From Hyphomonadaceae bacterium UBA2389 (GTDB taxonomy: Bacteria; Pseudomonadota; Alphaproteobacteria; Caulobacterales; Aquidulcibacteraceae), in assembly GCA_002343395.1 (NCBI GenBank), contig DDSN01000054.1, positions 58,523 to 66,568 on the forward strand: 8,046 nt of DNA. Reading direction: 5' to 3'. This document shows, one piece after another, positions 1 to 6,343 of this stretch. Numbering within the stretch: position 1 is the stretch's first letter; each line of letters opens with the position of its first letter. The notes beneath the pieces were generated by a model. That model ran no database searches, was not told the origin of the DNA, and saw only the letters and a list, made by a program, of their open reading frames with translations. The translations under genes and the position numbers were made by a program.

Positions 1-2
1 GG

Positions 3-173
3 CTCAAGTCGCGCGCCCAACTGGACTCTTCGGGCATGGACGAAACCCATTTCCTTACGGAGTTGGACGACATCGCCGCGACGGGCGTGACCGCCGCCGA
101 ACGCCTGATCGAGCGCTACAAAACGGAATGGGGCGGCGATGTCAGCCGCGTGTTCGAGGCGTGCGCGTACTAG
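3..173 (+). CDS. gshA: Glutamate-cysteine ligase, C-terminal end (partial)
   Basis: This is the end of a gene that begins before the window; 56 codons and a TAG stop are visible. Glutamate-cysteine ligase joins L-glutamate and L-cysteine using ATP, the first and committed cytoplasmic step of glutathione synthesis. The visible tail fits the C-terminus of the plant/alphaproteobacterial class: a G-V-T-x-A-E-x-L-I-E-x-Y stretch, then an E-W-G-G-D motif, then V-F-E-A ending in a terminal Tyr. From memory, plant GSH1 enzymes end the same way (GVTPAE, an EWG motif, PVF and a terminal LY). The catalytic ATP-grasp-like core is outside the window and cannot be checked. The gene converges on the TonB receptor, and its TAG stop abuts the palindromic repeat. 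Third codon positions are moderately GC-rich, like the next two genes. The family call rests only on this tail. Confidence 0.82.
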   Translation, partial: LKSRAQLDSSGMDETHFLTELDDIAATGVTAAERLIERYKTEWGGDVSRVFEACAY

Positions 174-274
174 AGCATTTTCCGACGCAGTGGACGCCGG
201 TTCGGCGTAAGAAAATGCGACCAAGCAAAACCTAGAGCCCCGATCCGATTCAATCGGATCGGAACAGGCTCTAG
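174..274. repeat. RIME-like intergenic mosaic element with two large palindromes
   Basis: The whole gap between the two convergent genes is taken up by two palindromes joined by a short A-rich linker (about 219-231). The first has an 8-bp outer stem, GCATTTTC at 175-182 paired with GAAAATGC at 211-218, and an inner stem ACGCCG/CGGCGT at 194-199 and 203-208. The second has an 8-bp outer stem, CTAGAGCC at 232-239 paired with GGCTCTAG at 267-274, and an 11-bp inner stem at 240-250 and 252-262. A unit of about 100 bp with two large palindromes matches the description of RIME elements in rhizobia. I also recall near-identical AGAGCATTTTCCGACG... and CCGATCCGATTCAATCGG... strings as common interspersed repeats in alphaproteobacterial genomes. 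The copy number in this genome cannot be seen here, so the repeat identity is recognition plus structure. Confidence 0.7.
232..274. terminator. Possible bidirectional terminator hairpin between convergent genes
   Basis: The second palindrome of the element can fold into a long hairpin: an 11-bp GC-containing inner stem around a tiny loop, a 4-nt bulge (AACA at 263-266) on one side only, then an 8-bp outer stem. It lies between two convergent genes and would be transcribed from both sides. The minus-strand receptor stop codon (271-273) lies inside its right arm. There is no U-tract on either side, so it is not a canonical intrinsic terminator. A role in ending transcription or protecting mRNA 3' ends is inferred from position only. 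Confidence 0.35.
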
Positions 275-2424
275 AACCGCATACTCACGCCGGTCTGCCA
301 GAGCCGCGGCGCACCGGGTAGAACGCCGCGCGCGCGGTCGACGACATAGAGTTCGTCCGTTGCATTTTTGACCGTGATGAAGAAGGTCGTGTCCGCCCCA
401 TCCGGCGCGACGTTGGCGGCCAGGTTTAGAATGGTCGCCTCAGGAATGAGGCCTCGTTGGCCGTTCGCGGTCGGCGTGATGGTGTTGAGGTCGTCAGTGA
501 ACATCTCGCCGGTGTGCTGCACTTCAGCCTGGAGGTTGAGCCAGTCGCCGCGCGTGTAGCCGACCGCGGCGGAGGCAACCCATTCGGGTGCGTAAGGCAG
601 GCGATTGCCTGTCACCGAGACCCCGCCGAAACCAGAAACGCTCGAAAACCGCTCGCCGACATAGTCGGCATCGGCAACATAAGTCGCCGCCGCGCGCAGA
701 TACACGTCGTCGCGGCGCATGAGCCCCCAATCCCGCAATGAGATGCGCGTACTGGCCTCAACGCCGACGTGGCGTGTTTGTCCCGCGCTTGTCAGTGTCG
801 CGCCGGCGCCGCCGGCGACCGAGGAAGGTACGATTTGGTTGTCGAATTCCATCAGGAATCCGCTCACGTCGATGTCCCAGCCGGAACGAAGTCCGCCACG
901 GACCCCAACTTCCCAATTCACGCTCTCTTCGGCGCCAAGGTCCACGGTAACGCCGGAATTGTCGATAACGTCTTCGACGCGCGGCGGTGAAAACCCGCGA
1001 TGCACTCCAGCATAAATCGACATGGCGTCGCTGATCGCAAAAGTAGCGCCAAAGCCTGGAATGACCTCCGTCAAGCTCTCTTCGCCGCTTGCGCCGGAGA
1101 TGCGGTTCGTCCGTTCGAAAGTCACAGACTCGACTCGAACGCCGGGGCTAAGCGTTAGGCGTCCATAGTCCAGGTTAGCGACGGCAAATCCGGAGAGGGC
1201 GTTCGCGCTGCGCAGATTGTCTTCGCGCAAACCGCCATTCACCGACGTGCCAGGCGTGCGCCCAGTCGGGGCGTCGGCGTTGATCTGCAGCCGGTTTTGC
1301 CGCTCCGTATGCCAACGAACGCCTGCTTCCATGTTGGCGTCCGCGCCAAGTGCGCGCGTGTCCCAGGAAAGCCGGCTCTCCACTCCATATTGATGGTATT
1401 CGCGCAGGCGTCCCTCGGCGCCGCACGTGGTCTCAAGATTGGCCATGCCGCCGCAATTGGGGTCGCTGGAGTCGTTGGGCCGTTGACTGGAATTGGATGA
1501 TTGTCGCCACCAATCGCGATTGAAATAAAGGCTGTAGGCGGAGGTCTTCAAAGTGAGGTTGGGCGTGATGGTCCACGCGTGGGTGAGCGCGCCGGTGTAG
1601 CGCTGCGTTTCGAAGCGGTCATTCGGAAACGGATTGGAAAATGGATCAGCGTCGAACTCAGCCTGAGTGAGGCCAGAGTACGAAACTTGGCTGTCCTCGC
1701 GATTGACCGCGATCCGGACCACGATTTCGTGGTTTGGCGTGAGCGTTCGTTCCGCGCGCAGGCTGTAGTCAGCGAATGACAAATCGTGATTTTCGCGCAC
1801 GCCGTCGAACACGGTGGCGCTCGCGTGTCCCAACAAACGAAAACCCGCCACCTCGCCGCCAAGCGAAGCCGCAGCTTCCGCGTAGCCGCGGTCGCCGCCC
1901 GCCAGGAACAGGGTTCCTTCAAAATCGCTCGGCGCCGCAGGCGAAATATAGTTCACGACGCCGCCGACCGTGTGGGGCCCAAATCGGATCTGACTTGCCC
2001 CCTTGAGAATTTCGATGCGTTCGAAGCGGCGGATCGGCGGGTGCGAGTACGTGGCGTTGTCGCCGTACGGCGCGTAGGTGAGCGGCAACCCGTCTTCGAG
2101 CAACAACACCTCGCTGGATCGCGTAGGAGATAGACCTCGCACCCCGATGTTCGGGCGCAAGCCCAAGCCTTCTTCGTCTCGCGGGTAGATGCCGGGCGCT
2201 TGGCGCAAAGCCTCGTTGACTGTGAGAACGCGCGCCCGTTCTAGATCCTCGGCCTCGATCGTCGAACCAGAGCCGGCGATGTCGAGCAGGTTGCGGCGCT
2301 CACCGATGACGACGATGTCGGCGCTGGTTTCCTGGGCGGCTTCCCTGGGGGCGGGCGCTTGTTGTGCAAACGCCGGTGTCGCAGCCAGCAATGCCGCTGC
2401 TGTCCAAAGAGTGCGCGCTCCCAT
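271..2424 (-). CDS. FecA-like TonB-dependent outer-membrane receptor
   Basis: The 717-aa product is an outer-membrane beta-barrel that would import a ligand, probably a ferric chelate, using TonB-ExbBD energy. I chose the ATG at 2422-2424 over one 37 codons upstream because it starts a clean signal peptide (M-G-A-R-T-L-W, hydrophobic core, cleavage after A-F-A at residue 20) and has AGAGGGA just upstream (2428-2434). A TonB box, DIVVIGE, is at residues 36-42. The plug domain (about 50-165) has GVRGLSP at 94-100, LLLEDGLPL at 107-115, a YAPYG motif at 117-121 and RFGPHTVGGVVNYISP at 147-162, all close to the FecA/ferric dicitrate branch. The barrel ends in the aromatic Phe of SMRF, as needed for BAM recognition, and near the end has NATDELY and a LPGAPR motif typical of this branch. 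A Cys pair sits in a probable extracellular loop (NCGG and TTCGAEG). Family is secure. Ferric citrate as substrate is a guess, since no fecI/fecR-like regulators are adjacent. Confidence 0.92.
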   Translation of the reverse strand: MGARTLWTAAALLAATPAFAQQAPAPREAAQETSADIVVIGERRNLLDIAGSGSTIEAEDLERARVLTVNEALRQAPGIYPRDEEGLGLRPNIGVRGLSPTRSSEVLLLEDGLPLTYAPYGDNATYSHPPIRRFERIEILKGASQIRFGPHTVGGVVNYISPAAPSDFEGTLFLAGGDRGYAEAAASLGGEVAGFRLLGHASATVFDGVRENHDLSFADYSLRAERTLTPNHEIVVRIAVNREDSQVSYSGLTQAEFDADPFSNPFPNDRFETQRYTGALTHAWTITPNLTLKTSAYSLYFNRDWWRQSSNSSQRPNDSSDPNCGGMANLETTCGAEGRLREYHQYGVESRLSWDTRALGADANMEAGVRWHTERQNRLQINADAPTGRTPGTSVNGGLREDNLRSANALSGFAVANLDYGRLTLSPGVRVESVTFERTNRISGASGEESLTEVIPGFGATFAISDAMSIYAGVHRGFSPPRVEDVIDNSGVTVDLGAEESVNWEVGVRGGLRSGWDIDVSGFLMEFDNQIVPSSVAGGAGATLTSAGQTRHVGVEASTRISLRDWGLMRRDDVYLRAAATYVADADYVGERFSSVSGFGGVSVTGNRLPYAPEWVASAAVGYTRGDWLNLQAEVQHTGEMFTDDLNTITPTANGQRGLIPEATILNLAANVAPDGADTTFFITVKNATDELYVVDRARGVLPGAPRLWQTGVSMRF

Positions 2425-2434
2425 GTGTCCCTCT

Positions 2435-2449
2435 TGCAAGTCATTCTCA
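2435..2449 (-). promoter_or_regulatory. Fur-box-like 7-1-7 palindrome, proximal
   Basis: Read on the minus strand this is TGAGAATGACTTGCA, which matches the 7-1-7 Fur consensus TGATAATnATTATCA at 10 of 14 positions. It begins 11 bp upstream of the receptor start codon, just above the ribosome-binding site, where a repressor would block transcription. Iron repression of a FecA-like receptor is expected biologically, but the match is weak and Fur binding is an inference. Confidence 0.3.
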
Positions 2450-2457
2450 ACTGTAAA

Positions 2458-2472
2458 TGCGAATAACTCGCA
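2458..2472 (-). promoter_or_regulatory. Fur-box-like 7-1-7 palindrome, distal
   Basis: On the plus strand this reads TGCGAATAACTCGCA, an almost perfect 7-1-7 inverted repeat (6 of 7 arm pairs). It matches the Fur consensus at 9 of 14 positions and keeps the TGxxAAT/AxTxxCA skeleton. It lies 8 bp from the proximal palindrome, so the two centres are 23 bp apart, about two helical turns. As a plain inverted repeat it could equally be an operator for another regulator. Confidence 0.3.
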
Positions 2473-2546
2473 ATTGCAGGCCGTGCAAGCGAAATTGATG
2501 CATGCGCCTTTGGCGCGGGCTGGGAGTTGCGTCATGTTCCCCGTCG

Positions 2547-3071
2547 ATGCTGTCCCAGCCTCTGCTCACGCCCCGGCTGCAACTCATTCCGGTGACGCCG
2601 CCGCTCGTGCGGGCCGCTCAAAATGGCCCTGCCGCGTTCGCGCGTGTGATTGGCGCGGATGCGCCGGAAGATTGGTGTCGGGGTAGCCTCGCCCTGGTGG
2701 CGAATACCTTGGCCTTTTCGGGCGAGCAGGCGTTCGCCGCGACCCGCGCCGTAGCCGTGCATCGCGACGAGGGGGCGGTGGTGGGCGACGTGCGTTTCGA
2801 AGCGTGTCCACACCCCTTAGGCGAAATGGAGATCGGCTACAGCGTCGCGCCGAGCCGTCGCCGGCAGGGTTATGCCGTGGAGGCGACCGGCGCGATCCTG
2901 GACTGGCTGTTCGCGGAATCCGAGGTCGAGACCATCGTCGCGGGCTGCCATCGGGCCAATGTCGCTTCGGTTAGAACGTTGCGGCGCCTCGGGTTTTGGC
3001 TCGATAGCACCCCAGCCTCCACCTTCTGGTGGGTGCTGACAAAACCTCTCCGTTCAGCGACGCGCGCTTGA
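2547..3071 (+). CDS. GNAT family N-acetyltransferase, RimJ/RimL type
   Basis: The 174-aa cytoplasmic enzyme is predicted to move an acetyl group from acetyl-CoA to an amine. The RimJ/RimL (Acetyltransf_3) branch acts on protein N-termini or small molecules; the target here is unknown. The N-terminal LLTPRLQLIPVTP (residues 6-18) is the usual first strand of this branch. The acetyl-CoA motif A is IGYSVAPSRRRQGYA (96-110), with the pyrophosphate-binding R-R-Q-G-Y-A, followed by a helix to about residue 122. Motif B follows with N138-V-A-S141 and the RRLGF turn at 146-150. The length is typical of the family. The start is uncertain: an in-frame ATG exists at 2502, but homology begins at 2547, and neither has a clear ribosome-binding site. 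It is divergent from the receptor and ends 73 bp before the peptide transporter. About a quarter of its early codons end in A or T, like the left part of the window. Confidence 0.85.
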   Translation: MLSQPLLTPRLQLIPVTPPLVRAAQNGPAAFARVIGADAPEDWCRGSLALVANTLAFSGEQAFAATRAVAVHRDEGAVVGDVRFEACPHPLGEMEIGYSVAPSRRRQGYAVEATGAILDWLFAESEVETIVAGCHRANVASVRTLRRLGFWLDSTPASTFWWVLTKPLRSATRA

Positions 3072-3144
3072 ATCGGGCGGGCCATGCTGCTTGAACTACT
3101 TGTAATAACCTAGGTCGCGCCTGGAGCGCGGGGGAGAGCGTCTG
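3072..3144 (+). promoter_or_regulatory. Leader of the peptide transporter gene with ribosome-binding site
   Basis: This 73-bp gap holds a short AT-rich patch (about 3091-3113, containing TTGAAC and TGTAATAA), which could be part of a promoter, though no correctly spaced -35/-10 pair is visible. A strong Shine-Dalgarno sequence, GGGGAGAG at 3131-3138, stands 6 bases before the ATG at 3145 and fixes that start. I see no hairpin terminator after the acetyltransferase, so read-through from that gene is possible. Confidence 0.45.
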
Positions 3145-5037
3145 ATGTGGAATGTAGTAACCGCGGTGGGGATTGTCGTCACCCTTGCCACCGCAATTCC
3201 TGTTTTCATGCAGATGCGCAACCATCCCAAGGGGATGCACATCTTGTTCTTCGCCGAGATGTGGGAGCGCTTCTCCTACTACGGCATGCGCGGCCTGCTG
3301 AAGCTCTACATGGCGAACTACCTGTTCGTCACGATCCGGCAGACGTACCAGGGCAAGGCGTACGACGGCACGGGCGATCCGGCGCTCGTCGCGGGCTGGT
3401 CGTTCATCAAGCAGTTTCTCCCGAACCCGTCCGCCGCCGAGCTGACCGAGTGCATCAACCCCAAGGTCGAGGCGCTCATGAAGGGCGACGCGGCCAACAA
3501 CATCGCCGCCGTCGGCGCCGACGTCGCGCGCAACATCGCCGAGCAGACGTGCGTCGCCAACGCGCAGGGCTCGGTGCTCTACGGCTGGTACACCGGCCTC
3601 GTCTATCTCACGCCGCTCTTTGGCGGCATCCTCGCCGACCGCTACCTCGGGCAGCGTAAGACGGTGTTCCTGGGCGGCACGCTGATGGCCATCGGGCACT
3701 TCGTCATGGCCTTCGAGAACTCGTTCTTCTTGGCGCTCTTGCTGCTGATCCTCGGAAACGGCGCGTTCAAGCCGAACATCTCGACCCAGGTCGGCAACCT
3801 GTACCCGCCCGGCGATCCGCGTCGCGACGGCGCGTTCACGATCTTCTACATGGGCATCAACCTCGGCGCGGGCGTCGCGCCGCTGCTCTGCGGCTATCTC
3901 GGTGAGACCTACGGCTGGTCGTACGGCTTCGGCCTCGCGGGCATCGGCATGCTCGCGGGCCTGCTCGTCTTCGGGTTCGGCGCCAAGCAGCTCGGCGACA
4001 ACGGCGATCCCCCGAACGACAAGCTGAACCACAAGGTCGCGGGCCTCTCGATCGAGAACTGGACCTACGCGGGCGCCTTCGCGAGCGTCGCCGCCTTCGC
4101 GCTCCTCGTCCGCTACTTCGAGCTGATGAGCTACGTGCTCACGCCGTTCTCGCTGCTCGTCGTCGGGATCATCTTCGTGGCCGCGATCCGCGACACCAAG
4201 ATCGTGCGCGAGCGCCTCTTCGTCGTGCTGATCCTGCTCTTCTTCAGCACGCTCTTCTGGGCCTTCTTCGAGCAGGCCGGCTCGTCGCTCACGCTCTTCA
4301 CCGACACCAACGTCGAGCGCCACGGGCTGCCCGCGTCGGTGTTTCAGAGCGTGAACCCGGCGTTCATCCTCTTGCTCGCGCCGGTCTTCTCCGCGCTCTG
4401 GGTCGGCCTCGGCCGTCGTCACAAGGAGCCCTCGATCCCCGTGAAGTTCGCGCTCGGCATCGCGCAGCTCGGGGTCGGCTTCCTCGTGCTGGCGTGGAGC
4501 GGCGCGTTCGCGGTCGACGGAGAGATCTCGATCTCGGGCGAGAACGGCTCCGAGATCACGCAGGCCGCCGCGGTGGTTCCGCTGCTCTTCCTCATCGGCG
4601 GCTACCTGCTCCACACGACGGGTGAGCTCTGCCTCTCGCCGATCGGCCTCTCGATGGTCACCAAGCTCTCGCCCCACAAGATCACCGCGATGGTCATGGG
4701 GGGTTGGTTCCTCAGCTCCGCGATGGCGCACCACCTCGCGGGTCTGATCGCGCTGCTCACGTCGCCGCCCGAGACCGGCGCGGCGGCGGGCACCCTCGCG
4801 GTGGAGACGGGGCTCCTCGACGCGGTCGGCACGCGCAGCCCCGAGCTGCTCACGAGCTACGACAACCTCGCGAACTACCTCACGGTGTTCGAGCAGATCG
4901 GCTACGTCGCGCTCGGCGCGGCGGTGCTCTGCTTCGCGATGGCGCCGCTGCTCACGAAGTGGATGCACCTCGACGCACCGGACACCGACGCGCTCCCGCC
5001 GAAGAAGCCCGCCGAGACCCAGCCGCAGACGTTCTGA
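3145..5037 (+). CDS. POT/PTR2 family proton-coupled peptide transporter
   Basis: The 630-aa inner-membrane protein of the major facilitator superfamily is predicted to import di- and tripeptides with protons. The proton/peptide motif E38-M-W-E41-R42-F-S-Y-Y-G lies in the first core helix. The PTR2 signature FGGILADRYLG is at 159-169, the FKPN lysine (K209) in core helix 4, and the second signature FTIFYMGINLGAG at 231-243. FWAFFEQAGSSL is at 371-382, and the conserved helix-10 glutamate is E494 in TGELCLSPIG. Residues 305-349 fit the two extra helices of bacterial POTs, giving about 14 core helices. Oddities are an additional hydrophobic segment at residues 4-22 before the first core helix, and an insert of about 80 residues (62-143) between core helices 1 and 2 with two cysteines (C103, C136). 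Codons 1-27 are compositionally unlike the rest, so the gene may be a hybrid. A membrane acyltransferase gene follows after 18 bp. Confidence 0.93.
   Translation: MWNVVTAVGIVVTLATAIPVFMQMRNHPKGMHILFFAEMWERFSYYGMRGLLKLYMANYLFVTIRQTYQGKAYDGTGDPALVAGWSFIKQFLPNPSAAELTECINPKVEALMKGDAANNIAAVGADVARNIAEQTCVANAQGSVLYGWYTGLVYLTPLFGGILADRYLGQRKTVFLGGTLMAIGHFVMAFENSFFLALLLLILGNGAFKPNISTQVGNLYPPGDPRRDGAFTIFYMGINLGAGVAPLLCGYLGETYGWSYGFGLAGIGMLAGLLVFGFGAKQLGDNGDPPNDKLNHKVAGLSIENWTYAGAFASVAAFALLVRYFELMSYVLTPFSLLVVGIIFVAAIRDTKIVRERLFVVLILLFFSTLFWAFFEQAGSSLTLFTDTNVERHGLPASVFQSVNPAFILLLAPVFSALWVGLGRRHKEPSIPVKFALGIAQLGVGFLVLAWSGAFAVDGEISISGENGSEITQAAAVVPLLFLIGGYLLHTTGELCLSPIGLSMVTKLSPHKITAMVMGGWFLSSAMAHHLAGLIALLTSPPETGAAAGTLAVETGLLDAVGTRSPELLTSYDNLANYLTVFEQIGYVALGAAVLCFAMAPLLTKWMHLDAPDTDALPPKKPAETQPQTF
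3223..3310. other. Composition breakpoint inside the transporter gene (possible chimeric or recombination junction)
   Basis: In codons 1-30 of the transporter, 10 codons end in A or T. In the following 100 codons only 2 do (one GAT, one TTT). The last clearly left-type codon is CAT at 3223-3225. The switch falls over the most conserved stretch of the family, from HPKG to ERFSYYGMRG, where two unrelated organisms could share nearly identical DNA. The two genes to the left use A/T-ending codons at a rate similar to codons 1-30; the genes to the right use almost none. The exact joint cannot be placed within this conserved segment. Confidence 0.6.
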
Positions 5038-5055
5038 GCGAAGCCCGGGGTCGGC

Positions 5056-6180
5056 ATGAGCGCGGTCGTTCCGAGCGGCGTCGCGAGCGGCTCCCGCGTC
5101 GAAGGCGTCGACGTCGCGCGTGGGCTCGCCAGCCTCGTGATGATCCAAGGCCACGCCTACCACGGCTGGGTCGCGCCCGAGCACCACGACGCCGCGTACG
5201 CGTTCACGCGGGTGCTCGGCACGTTGCCGCTTCCGGCGTTCCTCGTGCTCGCCGGCGCGGCGGTGATGCTGCGTTTGCAGAGCGCGGTGAAGAAGCGCGA
5301 GCCCGCGGTCGACGTGCGGGGCGCGCTGATGAAGCGAGGTGCGCAGCTCGTGGTCATCGGCTATGCGGTCAACGCGACGTACGCGCTGATCGACGGCGCC
5401 GCGGGGCTGCACACCTGGCTGCGCGCGGACGTGCTCCACGTGATCGGGCTCTCGCTCGCGACGAGCGCATGGCTCGGGCTGCCGACGACGCGCGAGGTCT
5501 CCCCGGCCCGCTACGCCACCCGCGCGACGCTGCTCGCGATCGCCGTGACGCTCGCGTGCCCGTGGCTCTCGCGTCTCGGCGCCGACGTGCCGCTCGCGCT
5601 CGCGCCGCTCGTCGCGCCGTTCGTCGACGTGCCGCGTTTCTCCGCGATGCCCTTCGTGCCGCTCTTCTCGTGGCTCGCGATCGGCGCGCTCGCGATGCAC
5701 GTGCTCACACGCTTCCGCACCGACTCGCCCATCGCGCGGCGCGCGGGTGCGTCGGGGCCGGCGCTGCTCGGCCTCGCGGGCCTCGGTCTCGCGCTCGCCT
5801 TCGTCGGCGCGCGCTCCACGAGTTGGCTGGTCGAGACGCTCGGCGGCCCGCTCTCGCGCGCGCACATCGCGGTGATCCCGAACGTGCTCGACCTCGCGGG
5901 CCGTGGGCTCCTGCTGCTCGCGATCGGCGCGGCGCTCTCGCTGGTGTTGCCGAATCGCCTCCGCGCGGCGGTGGTGCGGCTCGGCCAAGGCAGCCTCGTC
6001 GCGTACGTGGTGCACATCCCGTTTTGCTATGGGCGCCTCGCAGGCCCGCTGCTCGGAGCGTGCGACATGGCGCGCGCCACGATCGCGTTGCCGGTCTTGA
6101 TGGCGCTGAGCTGGGGCGCGGTCTTCGCGCGCGATGCGTTGCGCGAACGTTGGCGCGCGACGAAGCGCTTCACGCGTTGA
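5056..6180 (+). CDS. Polytopic membrane acyltransferase, HGSNAT/DUF1624-like
   Basis: The 374-aa protein is almost entirely hydrophobic, with roughly ten membrane helices and no signal peptide. The N-terminal RVEGVDVARGLASLVMIQGH (residues 14-33) matches the opening of the heparan-alpha-glucosaminide N-acetyltransferase/DUF1624 and acyltransferase-3 families (R-x-x-x-[LV]-D-x-x-R-G-[LI]-A...H). H33 and H36 are candidate functional histidines. A second landmark is ADVLHVIGLSL (124-134), resembling the DVLxxIGL segment of DUF1624. A third is LGQGSLVAYVVHIPF (309-323), with H320, resembling the LGxxSLxxYxxH late helix of these families. Such proteins move acyl groups across or at the inner membrane onto sugars or other envelope acceptors; the donor and acceptor here are unknown. 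It starts 18 bp after the transporter stop, with only a weak GGGG upstream, so it is probably co-transcribed. Strongly GC-biased third positions match the flanking right-hand genes. Confidence 0.75.
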   Translation: MSAVVPSGVASGSRVEGVDVARGLASLVMIQGHAYHGWVAPEHHDAAYAFTRVLGTLPLPAFLVLAGAAVMLRLQSAVKKREPAVDVRGALMKRGAQLVVIGYAVNATYALIDGAAGLHTWLRADVLHVIGLSLATSAWLGLPTTREVSPARYATRATLLAIAVTLACPWLSRLGADVPLALAPLVAPFVDVPRFSAMPFVPLFSWLAIGALAMHVLTRFRTDSPIARRAGASGPALLGLAGLGLALAFVGARSTSWLVETLGGPLSRAHIAVIPNVLDLAGRGLLLLAIGAALSLVLPNRLRAAVVRLGQGSLVAYVVHIPFCYGRLAGPLLGACDMARATIALPVLMALSWGAVFARDALRERWRATKRFTR

Positions 6181-6343
6181 ACCACGGCCGGCGCTTTCGA
6201 GTCGGCTCTCGAGCACCCGCACGCGCGCGTCCAATCCCATGCGGTCCGGTTCGACGCACCGCGTCGAACCACCTTTCGTCCGGCGCGCGCGTCGGTTCTC
6301 GGAACGGCGTTCGTTTCCATCGTGTTACCGTCGCCGCGCTCCG
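6181..6343 (+). promoter_or_regulatory. Intergenic leader before the FadL-like gene
   Basis: This 163-bp gap is the longest non-coding stretch in the window. It contains one perfect hairpin (listed separately) and a slightly less GC-rich patch at about 6308-6330 that might hold a promoter, though no clear -35/-10 pair is visible. No Shine-Dalgarno sequence precedes the downstream ATG. I see no riboswitch-like structure. Confidence 0.35.
6248..6270. other. Perfect 9-bp inverted repeat
   Basis: GGTTCGACG (6248-6256) and CGTCGAACC (6262-6270) are exact reverse complements around a 5-base CACCG loop. It lies 67 bp after the acyltransferase stop and 73 bp before the next start codon. With no T-run afterwards it is a poor intrinsic terminator. 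It could be a regulator site, an mRNA-stabilising hairpin, or a Rho-type pause element. Confidence 0.4.

Larger units (their letters stand above)
2425..2546. promoter_or_regulatory. Divergent promoter region between the receptor and GNAT genes
   Basis: This 122-bp gap must carry the promoters for both divergent genes. Its receptor-proximal half is the most AT-rich stretch nearby. On the minus strand, a TTACAGT/GAGAAT area at about 2445-2457 could serve as a -10, but no clear -35/-10 pair fits. For the acetyltransferase, no convincing sigma-70 promoter or Shine-Dalgarno sequence is visible. Apart from the Fur-like palindromes listed separately, I see nothing else in it. Confidence 0.5.

Noticed and set aside
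174..274. The paired palindromes considered as part of a CRISPR array or attachment site
   Set aside because: There is no repeated unit with spacers and no integrase nearby; the two palindromes differ from each other and fit an intergenic mosaic repeat.
271..2424. A full ferric citrate (fec) uptake system
   Set aside because: No sigma factor, anti-sigma factor, periplasmic binding protein or ABC genes lie next to the receptor, so only a FecA-like family assignment is justified.
2425..2535. A 37-codon N-terminal extension of the TonB receptor
   Set aside because: It would place a Cys-rich non-secretory stretch ahead of a perfect signal peptide, and the internal ATG has its own AGAGGGA ribosome-binding site.
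2971..6240. A 1089-residue open frame on the minus strand opposite the transporter and acyltransferase genes
   Set aside because: It is extremely rich in Arg, Glu, His and Asp with no domain pattern, and it mirrors two well-supported plus-strand genes. Such stop-free antisense frames are a by-product of near-saturated GC at third positions.
6248..6270. The perfect hairpin considered as a Rho-independent terminator
   Set aside because: There is no T-run after the stem, so only a generic inverted repeat is supported.
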